NCBI GenBank assembly: GCA_040387735.1
Contig: JAZKDE010000067.1
Span: forward strand, 1-64,000
Origin: Arcicella sp040387735
GTDB lineage: Bacteria; Bacteroidota; Bacteroidia; Cytophagales; Spirosomataceae
Direction of reading: 5' to 3'
DNA: 64,000 nt
Positions 53,323-61,023 of the stretch are shown here, piece after piece (within the stretch, counting starts at the first letter, position 1; the number at the start of each line of letters is the position of its first letter). The position numbers were made by a program, and so were the translations under genes. Under the pieces are notes generated by a model. The model was not told the origin of the DNA, searched no databases, and saw only the letters and a list, made by a program, of their open reading frames with translations.

Positions 53323-53715
53323 TTAATTCCCCACGATTTCTTTCAATTTGTAGATTAAATCCTCCCACAACTCGTTGAGTTCATCATCATCGGTATTTGA
53401 AGAGTAATCTATAATTTTCAAATAGGTTGAGCCAGTCAATTCACTAACCTCCATTTTAAATTCAAGATAATTATGATCTCGTTCTTCAGAATTGGTTGGT
53501 ACAAAATCAAATTTAGCTGATTTATTCAAGCGTAATTGTGACAACTTGGCGATATGGCTTTCGCCATCCCAATGGAAATCAAAGGTTGAACTATCCTTCA
53601 AAGTAACCTTCTCTGCAAACCACTGTTGCATCCCTGATGCTGAACTTATGTATGGAAATAGCACTTTAGGAGATGCTCTTAACTCAAATTCTGCGAAAAA
53701 TTTATGTTTACTCAT
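53323..53715 (-). CDS. START-like (AHSA1/SRPBCC) domain protein
   Basis: A 130-residue protein with a Bet v1-like/START pattern: FFAEFELRASPKVLFPYISS at the start, AEKVTLKDSSTFDFHWDG in the middle, and the long C-terminal helix LNELWEDLIYKLKEIV that closes the lipid-binding cavity. It is often found beside LptF/LptG-type genes in Bacteroidota. The ligand and role are unknown. It lies 108 nt upstream of the permease gene on the same strand, so co-transcription is possible. Confidence 0.8.
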   Translation of the reverse strand: MSKHKFFAEFELRASPKVLFPYISSASGMQQWFAEKVTLKDSSTFDFHWDGESHIAKLSQLRLNKSAKFDFVPTNSEERDHNYLEFKMEVSELTGSTYLKIIDYSSNTDDDELNELWEDLIYKLKEIVGN

Positions 53716-53762
53716 ATTTCTAAAAGATTTAGCGTATTTCTGAATCTACATCAATACTTATT

Positions 53763-53792
53763 CAAAAATACATCGGCAATAAAATAGCAAAA
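53763..53792 (-). promoter_or_regulatory. Possible promoter of the START-domain gene
   Basis: TATTTTTG (53770-53763, minus strand) matches the -7 consensus 48 nt before the ATG. TTTTG at 53792-53788 could be the -33 box with a 17-nt spacer, slightly short. Confidence 0.5.
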
Positions 53793-54012
53793 CACTCTAC
53801 TGGCAAAGGTATAAATGTTAAGGAAATTCGCAAGCATTTTTTTTAATTTTACATGAGTATCAGCCCAAATAAAACGCTTTCTGATTGATTATCAATGACT
53901 TAATCCTTAAAATAATTTAATTTGCCTAAAATTTCTTTTAAGAAAAATATGTCATTTAATCGACTGATAATCAGGTTATAAGGAAATATTTTAAAAAAAG
54001 AACCGAAATCAT
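53793..54012. other. Intergenic DNA between the START-domain gene and tRNA
   Basis: Very A+T-rich, with no coding frame or RNA that I recognise. It is part of a 342-bp gene-free interval (53716-54057), whose ends hold the promoters of the two flanking genes. Confidence 0.4.
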
Positions 54013-54043
54013 TTGTCTTAAAATATTAAAATTCTTAATTTTG
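54013..54043 (+). promoter_or_regulatory. Promoter of the tRNA gene
   Basis: TTG (54013-54015), a 20-nt spacer and TAATTTTG (54036-54043) match the Bacteroidota promoter. Transcription should begin about 10 nt before the tRNA. Confidence 0.75.
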
Positions 54044-54057
54044 CACCACATTAATAC

Positions 54058-54131
54058 TGCGGGATAGCTCAGATGGTTAGAGCGTAGGATTCATAACCCT
54101 AAGGTCGGCAGTTCGATCCTGCTTCCCGCAA
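54058..54131 (+). tRNA. tRNA-Met (CAT anticodon)
   Basis: A 74-nt cloverleaf. The acceptor arms TGCGGGA and TCCCGCA pair perfectly, the D-arm is GCTC...GAGC, the anticodon loop is TTCATAA (anticodon CAT) and the T-loop is TTCGATC. CCA is not encoded. The first pair is U1-A72. The GATTCATAACC loop looks like elongator Met, but a lysidine-modified tRNA-Ile(CAT) cannot be fully excluded by eye. A terminator follows directly. Confidence 0.92.
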
Positions 54132-54136
54132 CGACA

Positions 54137-54169
54137 AAAGCCCTTGCTGAAATTTTCAGTAAGGGCTTT
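54137..54169 (+). terminator. Terminator of the tRNA gene
   Basis: AAAGCCCTTGCTGAAA and TTTCAGTAAGGGCTTT pair over 16 bp (one G-T) and are followed by TTGTTT. Confidence 0.85.
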
Positions 54170-54207
54170 TTGTTTCAGAACAGATTTTCAATCTGGCATT
54201 ACTTTAC

Positions 54208-54234
54208 AAAAAAAAGACAGGTTAAAAACCTGTC
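54208..54234 (-). terminator. Terminator of rlmD
   Basis: GACAGGTT and AACCTGTC (54216-54234) form an 8-bp stem. On the minus strand a run of nine T follows. It lies 8 nt beyond the rlmD stop codon. Confidence 0.82.
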
Positions 54235-54241
54235 CCTACTT

Positions 54242-55669
54242 TTAACGTAAATCCAATCTAACAACGTTTTCCACGTGATGCGTCTGCGGAAACATATCCA
54301 CTGGTTGAACCGCTGTAACTGCATATTTTTCGTCTAACATCGCTAAATCTCTGGCTTGGGTAGCAGGATTACAACTCACGTAAACGATTCTCTTTGGAGC
54401 AGCCTCTAAAAGCGTTCTCACGACGGGTTCATCCATTCCTGCACGTGGCGGGTCAGTAATAACGGTATCCGGGCGACCGTGTTGACTCACGAAATCATAA
54501 CTTAATAATTTACGCATATCGCCCGCAAAGAATTCAGTATTCGTAATATTATTGATTTGAGAATTTATTCTGGCATCTTCCACCGCCATTTCTACGTATT
54601 CCAATCCAATTACTTTTTTTGCTTGTCGAGCTACGAAATTGGCGATTGTTCCCGTTCCTGTATAAAGGTCATAGACAAATTCATCGCCCTGTAAATCAGC
54701 GTAGTCACGAGTAATTTTATACAATTCAAAAGCTTGTTTTGAATTCGTTTGGAAGAAAGATTTTGGCCCTACTCTAAACTTCAACGGTTCGCCAACTAAT
54801 GCTTCCATTTCCTCCACGATGTACGGTAACCCTTTAAAATTGACCACCTCTAAATCAAAGAATGTATCATTTCCTTTGGTATTAATTACGTAATTCAGCG
54901 AAGTAATTTCTGGAAATTTATCCGCCAAATGATTCATTACCAAATCAATATCTTCGGGCTGACAATAGGCAAATTGAACAATAACCATTAAGTCGCCCGT
55001 ATTAGCGGTACGAATAATCAAGTTTCGCATCGCTCCTTTTTCCTGGCGAATTTGTTCGTAATAATCTAATTTGTTCTTTTCCGTAAAATCCTTCAAAGCT
55101 AAACGAATGGCATTGGAAGGGTCGGGCTGCAAATAACAGTGGTCGATATCCAAGATTTTATCAAAGCGTCTCGGAATGTGAAATCCGAGGGCATTTCTTG
55201 AAAAATCTTGTCCAGAATCAATTTGGTCTTGGGTCAACCAACGATTCTGTGAGAAAGTATATTCTAATTTATTCCGATAATAAAATGTCTCCGCCGAAGG
55301 GAAAATTGGTTTAATTTCTGGCAAATCAACTTTCGCAATTCTTTGTAAAGCATCCGTCACTTGGCGAGTTTTAAACGATAGTTGCACCTGATAATCAATG
55401 TGTTGCCATTTACAACCGCCACAAGTTCCGAAGTGCGAACAAGTAGTTTGCGTTCTAAATTTTGACAAAGGTCGAATATTAAAAGCAACGGCTTCCATGA
55501 AACTCGACTTTGATTTCATGATTCTCAAATCGGCAATATCACCGGGAGCAACGGGACCTTCGATGAAAACAACCTTGTCTTCTATCCTGCTTAAACATTT
55601 TGCTTCCGAGGCAAAGTCCTCAATTAATACATTTTCAAAAATGATATTCTCTTTCTTTTTCTTTTTCAT
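54242..55669 (-). CDS. rlmD: 23S rRNA (uracil-5-)-methyltransferase, RlmD-like
   Basis: A SAM-dependent m5U methyltransferase of the TrmA/RlmC/RlmD group, 475 residues. Seen are an N-terminal TRAM domain (EDFASEAKCLSRIEDKVVFI), the iron-sulfur Cys cluster CSHFGTCGGCKW with a later Cys (HCYLQPDPSN region), the SAM site VYDLYTGTGTIANFVA, the ITDPPRAGMDEPV loop, and the catalytic Cys in VYVSCNPATQARDL. The four-Cys cluster favours RlmD over TrmA, but RlmC-type or dual-site enzymes occur in other phyla. A TACTTTTG -7 element lies at 55778-55785. Confidence 0.88.
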   Translation of the reverse strand: MKKKKKENIIFENVLIEDFASEAKCLSRIEDKVVFIEGPVAPGDIADLRIMKSKSSFMEAVAFNIRPLSKFRTQTTCSHFGTCGGCKWQHIDYQVQLSFKTRQVTDALQRIAKVDLPEIKPIFPSAETFYYRNKLEYTFSQNRWLTQDQIDSGQDFSRNALGFHIPRRFDKILDIDHCYLQPDPSNAIRLALKDFTEKNKLDYYEQIRQEKGAMRNLIIRTANTGDLMVIVQFAYCQPEDIDLVMNHLADKFPEITSLNYVINTKGNDTFFDLEVVNFKGLPYIVEEMEALVGEPLKFRVGPKSFFQTNSKQAFELYKITRDYADLQGDEFVYDLYTGTGTIANFVARQAKKVIGLEYVEMAVEDARINSQINNITNTEFFAGDMRKLLSYDFVSQHGRPDTVITDPPRAGMDEPVVRTLLEAAPKRIVYVSCNPATQARDLAMLDEKYAVTAVQPVDMFPQTHHVENVVRLDLR

Positions 55670-55777
55670 TAAACCGCATAGAAATCATCAGGAACATAGA
55701 AATGGTTAAATTTCTATTCAAACTTTGATTCTGTTTATTTGGAATTTATTTTGAGGAATTTATTTATCTTAAAAATA

Positions 55778-55785
55778 CAAAAGTA
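55778..55785 (-). promoter_or_regulatory. Possible -7 element of rlmD
   Basis: TACTTTTG on the minus strand matches TAnnTTTG about 110 nt before the rlmD ATG. I found no good -33 partner. Confidence 0.35.
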
Positions 55786-55883
55786 CGGAGTCTGAAAATT
55801 ATTATTGATAAAAAGACGTGAGTTTTCGGAAAATGGCGGAATTTTGTAAAATAAAAGCATAAAACCACCATAAAACACATTTT

Positions 55884-56696
55884 ATGAAAGATAAAGTAGT
55901 CGTTATCACGGGAGCATCCTCGGGAATTGGTAAAGCATTAGCCTTTTCTTTTGGAGGAGCGGGGGCTAAAGTTGTCATCACTGGTCGTAAAGAAATACCC
56001 CTTTTGGAAGTAAGCAAAGCATTAACCGATGCAGGCATTGATAATTTAGCCATTGTTTCGGACGTAAGTATTGAAACGGATAATGCAGCCATGATTGATA
56101 AAACCATCGCTAAATACGGAAAAATTGACGTTTTAATCAACAATGCGGGCATTTCAATGCGGGCCATGTTTGAGGATTGTGATATGAGCGTAATCAAAAC
56201 CTTGATGGATATTAATTTCTACGGAACGGTTTACGCAACAAAATACGCTTTACCGTACATTAAAGCCACAAAAGGTTCAATCGTTGGCGTTTCATCCATT
56301 GCGGGATATAGAGGTTTGCCAGTTCGTTCGGGATATTCGGCTTCAAAATTTGCGATGAATGGTTTTTTGGAAGCCTTACGTACCGAACTTTTGCACACGG
56401 GCGTTCATGTATTGACGGCTTGCCCAGGGTTTACGGCATCCAATATCAGAGTGGCATCTTTGGGAGCGGATGGAACTTCAAAGGGAGATTCGATGCGAGA
56501 TGAAGAAAAAATGATGTCTTCGGAGGAAGTTGCGGACAGAATTTTGAAGGCGGTAAAAAACCGAGATAGAGATATGATATTGACTTTACAAGGAAAGGCA
56601 ATTGTCTTGATTAATAAATTATTCCCAAAATTGGCGGATAAATTAACCTTCAATGCTTTAGCAAAAGAAAAAGATTCTCCTTTGGCAAAACAGTAA
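55884..56696 (+). CDS. Short-chain dehydrogenase/reductase (SDR)
   Basis: A 270-residue classical SDR that oxidises or reduces an alcohol/ketone with NAD(P). Landmarks are VVVITGASSGIGKALAF (cofactor-binding TGxxxGxG), LINNAGISMR, VSSIAGYRG with the catalytic Ser region, and YSASKFAMNGFLEALRTEL (catalytic YxxxK). Arg following the second strand (TGRKE) suggests NADPH preference. Substrate is unknown. It is a single gene, convergent with a small gene across a hairpin. Confidence 0.9.
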   Translation: MKDKVVVITGASSGIGKALAFSFGGAGAKVVITGRKEIPLLEVSKALTDAGIDNLAIVSDVSIETDNAAMIDKTIAKYGKIDVLINNAGISMRAMFEDCDMSVIKTLMDINFYGTVYATKYALPYIKATKGSIVGVSSIAGYRGLPVRSGYSASKFAMNGFLEALRTELLHTGVHVLTACPGFTASNIRVASLGADGTSKGDSMRDEEKMMSSEEVADRILKAVKNRDRDMILTLQGKAIVLINKLFPKLADKLTFNALAKEKDSPLAKQ

Positions 56697-56706
56697 ATAA
56701 TTTGGT

Positions 56707-56756
56707 TTGGTTATTGAATTTTAGCATTGAAAAGTATTCTAAAATCCAATAACCAA
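56707..56756. terminator. Bidirectional terminator-like hairpin
   Basis: TTGGTTATTG pairs with CAATAACCAA and, after one mismatch, ATTTTAG pairs with CTAAAAT, around a 14-nt loop. It lies between the convergent SDR and small hypothetical genes. Confidence 0.65.
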
Positions 56757-56765
56757 GCACAAGAA

Positions 56766-56999
56766 CTAAAACATCTCGCCCAAATCCTCGTACATTTCTT
56801 GAAAGCGAGTGATAACCCGTTGGATAAAATCCTCGGTTACCATTTCTCGAACGGCTTCTTCCGAGGCATCCATTTCTGAAATCTTAAAGACTTGTTCTAA
56901 ATCTGGGGTTTCAAATTTTACAAAAAATTTTGCATTCCATTTGTACAATGAAATTTTCATATCAGGACTTGAGCCTGTCATTTCTCCGATGAAATACAT
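56766..56999 (-). CDS. Conserved-looking small protein, function unknown
   Basis: A 77-residue protein (MYFIGEMTGSSPDMKISLYK...FQEMYEDLGEMF) with a strand-rich first half and an acidic helical second half. It has no membrane segment or signal. I recognise no family name. It fills the gap between two convergent or co-oriented genes on the minus strand, starts with ATG and is flanked by a terminator, which supports it being real. Confidence 0.65.
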   Translation of the reverse strand: MYFIGEMTGSSPDMKISLYKWNAKFFVKFETPDLEQVFKISEMDASEEAVREMVTEDFIQRVITRFQEMYEDLGEMF

Positions 57000-57079
57000 A
57001 TTTTAGGGGATTGGAGTTAGGAGTTAAAATCTAAAGAGACGAATTTACCAACTCTTAAATCCAAACCCCTAACCACTAT

Positions 57080-57520
57080 TTACGCTTCTTCAATAACCGT
57101 AATTTTCTGAATTTGATCTCCTTCACGGATTTTATCAATTACATCCAAACCTTCCACTACTTTCCCGAAACAAGTATGTCTGCGATCAAGGTGAGCCGTT
57201 TGGGTACGACTGTGACAAATAAAGAACTGAGAACCACCCGTATTTGGTCCACGATGAGCCATTGAAAGCACGCCACGGTCGTGGTATTGATTATTTCCAG
57301 TCAATTCGCAAGGAATAGAATAGCCTGGGCCACCACCACCCGTTCCATCTGGGTCACCGCCTTGAATCACAAAATTTGGGATAACTCTGTGAAAAGTTAA
57401 GCCATCATAAAATCCAGCTTTTGATAAATCAGTAAAGTTTTTTACGTGAATTGGAGCATCTTGCTCATAAAATTCAATCACCATTAGACCTCTATCGGTC
57501 AGCATTTCAGCTTTAATCAT
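57080..57520 (-). CDS. Cyclophilin-type peptidyl-prolyl isomerase
   Basis: A cytoplasmic proline isomerase of 146 residues, the size of the small bacterial cyclophilins (PpiB type). Core motifs are FYDGLTFHRVIPNFVIQGGD, GGPGYSIPCEL, GVLSMAHRGPNTGGSQFFIC and HTCFGKVVEGLDVID, with catalytic Arg in FHRV. ATG 57520 is chosen; the longer frame adds 23 residues that overlap the upstream gene. It lies 65 nt downstream of the DUF962 gene on the same strand, so probably in one operon. Confidence 0.93.
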   Translation of the reverse strand: MIKAEMLTDRGLMVIEFYEQDAPIHVKNFTDLSKAGFYDGLTFHRVIPNFVIQGGDPDGTGGGGPGYSIPCELTGNNQYHDRGVLSMAHRGPNTGGSQFFICHSRTQTAHLDRRHTCFGKVVEGLDVIDKIREGDQIQKITVIEEA

Positions 57521-57585
57521 TTTATTATTTTTTTTAATCTCATTAATTTCTACAAAATTAGGAACAAAAGCCCTCAAGTCATAGT

Positions 57586-57903
57586 TCAAATTTTGACTTT
57601 ACCCCTCAGAATATCAAAAAACAAGATAAAATCACTGGCCAGACTGTAAAAAGGGTATTTGAAGGTTGCAGGTTTATTTTTCTCAAAAAAGAAATGGCCA
57701 ACCCAAGCAAAACCATAACCAACCAAGGGAATAAACCACATTAATTGGTATTGAGCGGTTGAAAGGGCGTAAATCAAAATGACGAATATCAATCCCGTTC
57801 CAATAAAATGAAGTAATTTTGACGTAGTATTAGCGTGTTCGGTCAGATAATAAGGATAAAACTCCTTCAAGCTCCGAAAATTACCATTTTTGACATTGTC
57901 CAT
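57586..57903 (-). CDS. Mpo1-like (DUF962) membrane protein
   Basis: A 105-residue membrane protein with the DUF962 pattern FYPYYLTEHANTTSKLLHFI, GTGLIFVILIYAL, GYGFAWVGHFFFEKNKPATF and YSLASDFILFFDIL. The conserved His residues (H20-type EH, LLH, GH) correspond to the iron ligands of yeast Mpo1, a dioxygenase of 2-hydroxy fatty acids. Bacterial members are mostly uncharacterised. It is divergent from the TPR lipoprotein gene with only 35 bp between starts. Confidence 0.87.
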   Translation of the reverse strand: MDNVKNGNFRSLKEFYPYYLTEHANTTSKLLHFIGTGLIFVILIYALSTAQYQLMWFIPLVGYGFAWVGHFFFEKNKPATFKYPFYSLASDFILFFDILRGKVKI

Positions 57904-57938
57904 ACTATTATTATTTAAAGTTTAAACATTATTATTTC

Positions 57939-58826
57939 GTGAAAATAACACAATATTTACTCATTTTAATTATCTCATCCTTTGTATTTTCTTGCGGAGT
58001 TGATAAAAAAGAAGAAGCCGTTAAGTTTTTCAAAAGAGGCAATTTTAAACTCAAAGAGAAAGAATATCAAGAAGCCATTCATTGGTTTGATGAATCCATT
58101 ATCCAAAATCCAAAATTTGCGGATGCTTACAATAATCGAGGATTGGCAAACCAAAAGTTTGATAAATTAGAAGATGCTTTAAAGGATTTTGACCAAGCCA
58201 TTGCATTGGACAAAAAATATTGGGAAGCCTATTATAATCGTGCAGAAGCCCTTTTTCAAAAAGGAGCATACGAAAACGCTTTGGCTGATTTGGAGAAAAT
58301 AAGTATTCCGTTTAAGGATTCCACGTTTTATTATGTGAGTCGAGGAAATGTAAAAGTACAGTTACAAAACTCAGCGGGTGCGACGGCGGATTACGAAAAA
58401 GCCATTTTGCTCGACCCTAAAAATGCGGATGCTTACAGTAATCACGGTTTTATTTACTTCGAAAACAAAGATTTTACTTTAGCAAAAAAAGACTTTCAAA
58501 AAGCCATTTCACTGAATCCTAAACAAGATTTCGCCTTAAACAATTTGGCCTTGATTTTCAATGAGGAAAAGAAATTTGAAGAAGCCCTAAAATACGTGAA
58601 TCTGGCCTTGCAGAAGAATCCTTCACAAGCCTATTATCTCAATAACAAAGGCTTAATTTTATTGAATTTAGGAAAACTGGAAGAGGGGCGTGAGTTAATT
58701 GAAAAATCAATTCGCTTAGATGATAAAAACGGGTTTGCTTACCAAAATTTAGGGCTTTATTACCAGAAAAAAGGCGATAATGTGCAAGCAAAGGTAAACT
58801 TTGACTTGGCTAAGAAATTCCAGTAA
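57939..58826 (+). CDS. Tetratricopeptide-repeat lipoprotein
   Basis: A 295-residue protein with a lipoprotein signal (SSFVFSC, Cys19) followed by about seven TPR units with classic cores (DAYNNRGLANQKFDKLEDAL, DAYSNHGFIYFENKDFTLAK, FAYQNLGLYYQKKGDNVQAK). It is exported and likely acts as a scaffold at the periplasmic face of a membrane. The start codon is GTG 57939; the next ATG would remove the signal peptide. No partner is suggested by the neighbours. Confidence 0.87.
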   Translation: MKITQYLLILIISSFVFSCGVDKKEEAVKFFKRGNFKLKEKEYQEAIHWFDESIIQNPKFADAYNNRGLANQKFDKLEDALKDFDQAIALDKKYWEAYYNRAEALFQKGAYENALADLEKISIPFKDSTFYYVSRGNVKVQLQNSAGATADYEKAILLDPKNADAYSNHGFIYFENKDFTLAKKDFQKAISLNPKQDFALNNLALIFNEEKKFEEALKYVNLALQKNPSQAYYLNNKGLILLNLGKLEEGRELIEKSIRLDDKNGFAYQNLGLYYQKKGDNVQAKVNFDLAKKFQ

Positions 58827-58850
58827 ATTTAAAAACATTGTCATTTCAGC

Positions 58851-59594
58851 TCAACCACGGTCAATAAAATCTTTAAAAGCCTTGCGATAAGTATCACTAA
58901 TAGGTAAATAAGCTTTACCTATTTGTACTTTTTCCCGCTGAATAGATTCTATCCACTCCAAAGCGATGATGTACGAATTGTGAATGCGGATAAACTGTCT
59001 TTCAGGCAGTTGCGTTTCTAAGGCCTTTAATGTTTGGAGCGATACGATTTTTTGCTGTGTTGTATAAATGGTTACATAATCCTTCAATCCTTCGATATAC
59101 ATAATTTCATTCAGCTTAATTTTCACCAATTTTGTGCCGTCTTTCACAAAGATAAACGGTTGAATAGCCTCCACTGAATTATTCACGATGATGGTTTCTG
59201 GAATAGATTTTTCGGTTGAAGTCGAATTTTGATTTGTATTCAAACGCAGAGAGGCTTTTTCTACCGACTTTAAAAACCGTTCAAATGTGATTGGTTTCAA
59301 TAAATAATCCAATACATCCAATTCATATCCCTCAATTGCGTACTCAGAATAAGCCGTCGTGAGAATAATGAGCGGTTTCTTTTGCAGAATTTTCAGCAAA
59401 GTAATTCCCGTAATTTCAGGCATTTGAATATCCGAAAACATAATATCAACGGTATTATCCCGTAAAAAATCAAGTGCTTTCAAAGGGTCAGAAAACGACT
59501 GAATCAGTTGTAAATAAGGAACTTTTTGAATGTAATTTTCTAATAAACTACGTGCCAAAGGTTCATCTTCTACGATTATACAGGAATGAATCAT
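58851..59594 (-). CDS. LytTR-type response regulator
   Basis: A 247-residue regulator with a receiver domain (IIVEDEPLARSLL; phospho-acceptor Asp55 in DIMFSDIQMPEITG; the LTTAYSEYAIEGYELDVLDY switch region) and a C-terminal LytTR DNA-binding domain (IMYIEGLKDYVTIYT, FIRIHNSYIIAL). ATG 59594 is the natural start, as MIHSCIIVEDEP is the receiver's first strand. It is paired with the LytS-like kinase gene just upstream (39-nt gap) and would be phosphorylated by it. Target genes are unknown; the divergent outer-membrane receptor gene is one candidate. Confidence 0.93.
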   Translation of the reverse strand: MIHSCIIVEDEPLARSLLENYIQKVPYLQLIQSFSDPLKALDFLRDNTVDIMFSDIQMPEITGITLLKILQKKPLIILTTAYSEYAIEGYELDVLDYLLKPITFERFLKSVEKASLRLNTNQNSTSTEKSIPETIIVNNSVEAIQPFIFVKDGTKLVKIKLNEIMYIEGLKDYVTIYTTQQKIVSLQTLKALETQLPERQFIRIHNSYIIALEWIESIQREKVQIGKAYLPISDTYRKAFKDFIDRG

Positions 59595-59632
59595 GATTTT
59601 TTGTTTTGGGGTTAATCCGTTGACCACTAATT

Positions 59633-60667
59633 TTAAGAAATATCCAATGTCAAGCAAACTTTATAAGAGTTTTCATCGTCCATTACTTCCAACTGATATT
59701 TATTGGCGTAGCTAAGGTCTAATCTTCTACTCACATTTTGCAGACCAATCCCCGATTTCTCGTGGTTACTACTGGTCAATTTACTATTTTCCACGGTATA
59801 AATCAATTCCTGATTTTGAACTGACAAACTCACCAAAATATACGCATCGGTTGAATTATTACTCACCCCATGTTTAAAGGCATTTTCCAGAAAAGTAATC
59901 AGGATTAATGGCACAATTTGGGCTTGACCAACCTGTCCACTCACCTCAAACTGAATTGGAATTTGATTATTTAAACGTAATTTTTCTAAACTGATGTAAT
60001 TTTCAATATATTCAATTTCTTTGCTCAATAATACCTTCACATTATTAGAATCGTAAATCATGTATCGCATCATTTGGGATAATTTGGCGATAACTTCCGT
60101 TGTATTGGGTGAATTTGTGAAGGCTAAATAATAGAGATTATTCAGTGTATTGAACAAAAAATGCGGATTAATCTGTGCTTTTAAAAAGGTCAATTCTGCC
60201 GTTAATTTCTCATTTTCAACCTCCTTTCTCTTCGCTTCAAGCTCTAACCAATCTTCCGCAAACTTCAACATTCCCACGAAAATGGCAATAAAAAGCGTAA
60301 TCATGGCGTGCTGAAAGATAAATTTGGAAGAATATAGAAAATGCTTTACATCACCCAATTCTGCGTAGATAAAGCGTTTTAAATAAATATGCAGCGTAAC
60401 AATAAAAATAAAAGGCACAAAGAATTCTAATAAATACCTACCAATATTTTTATGCAAGAGGAATCGAGGAAGCCAATAAAAGTAATTCAAATAACTCAAA
60501 ACGGCCATAAAAATCATTTGGGTCGAGGCATCAAAAAAAGCTCTTACATAATCCGTTTCTTCGCCACGATGGGAGAAAGTTATTTGATAAAAAAAGAATG
60601 AAAAATACACGCACCAGAAGGATAAGTGTATTAATAATATTCTGTGTCGCTGGATGAAAGGTTGCAT
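59633..60667 (-). CDS. LytS/YehU-type sensor histidine kinase
   Basis: A 344-residue kinase with four predicted membrane helices in the first 140 residues, a short coiled coil (LELEAKRKEVENEKLTAEL) and a His_kinase domain with the phospho-acceptor His in KAQINPHFLFNTLNNLYYLA. The degenerate ATPase domain is seen as LILITFLENAFKHGVSNN and KSGIGLQNVSRRLDL. There is no extracytoplasmic ligand domain, so it may sense within the membrane. It is the first gene of the two-gene regulatory operon. Confidence 0.93.
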   Translation of the reverse strand: MQPFIQRHRILLIHLSFWCVYFSFFFYQITFSHRGEETDYVRAFFDASTQMIFMAVLSYLNYFYWLPRFLLHKNIGRYLLEFFVPFIFIVTLHIYLKRFIYAELGDVKHFLYSSKFIFQHAMITLFIAIFVGMLKFAEDWLELEAKRKEVENEKLTAELTFLKAQINPHFLFNTLNNLYYLAFTNSPNTTEVIAKLSQMMRYMIYDSNNVKVLLSKEIEYIENYISLEKLRLNNQIPIQFEVSGQVGQAQIVPLILITFLENAFKHGVSNNSTDAYILVSLSVQNQELIYTVENSKLTSSNHEKSGIGLQNVSRRLDLSYANKYQLEVMDDENSYKVCLTLDIS

Positions 60668-61023
60668 ATTATTATATTGAAAATCGGACGTGTTAAAGTA
60701 TAGCTCGATTGTCTGTTATATGAATCATTTCCGAAAACTGCTTCGAGTACAATTCAAATTTCAAGAAAATTTCTAATAAATACGCTTCTCCTGTACTTAC
60801 ATACCCTGTTTTCATTCGTTTATTGGACAAATAGACGATTCTGTTCGATAATTACCATTAAAAAACCGACCATTCGGGTTTATGGGTGAATCAACCGAAT
60901 GGTCGAATACTGTAACCTATCTATCTATTCTTGTTTTTTCACTCATTTTATTGTGATTGTTTTGCAACAGAAATTAAAATAATTCGACCGCAAAGAATCA
61001 TTAACATTCAAATATTCAATAAA
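60668..61023. promoter_or_regulatory. Divergent control region with an 11-bp inverted repeat
   Basis: This 356-bp region separates the LytS-like gene from the outer-membrane receptor gene. The inverted repeat CGACCATTCGG / CCGAATGGTCG (60867-60905, 17-nt loop) lies about 120 nt before the receptor start. It may be an operator, or a leader hairpin or terminator. No full TTG/TAnnTTTG promoter is seen. Confidence 0.55.

Noticed and set aside
54058..54131. tRNA-Ile with lysidine-modified CAT anticodon
   Set aside because: The loop and stem sequence look more like elongator Met; a tRNA-class model would be needed to be certain.
55802..56197. 131-codon minus-strand frame overlapping the SDR gene
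   Set aside because: It is antisense to well-conserved SDR motifs and has no recognisable content.
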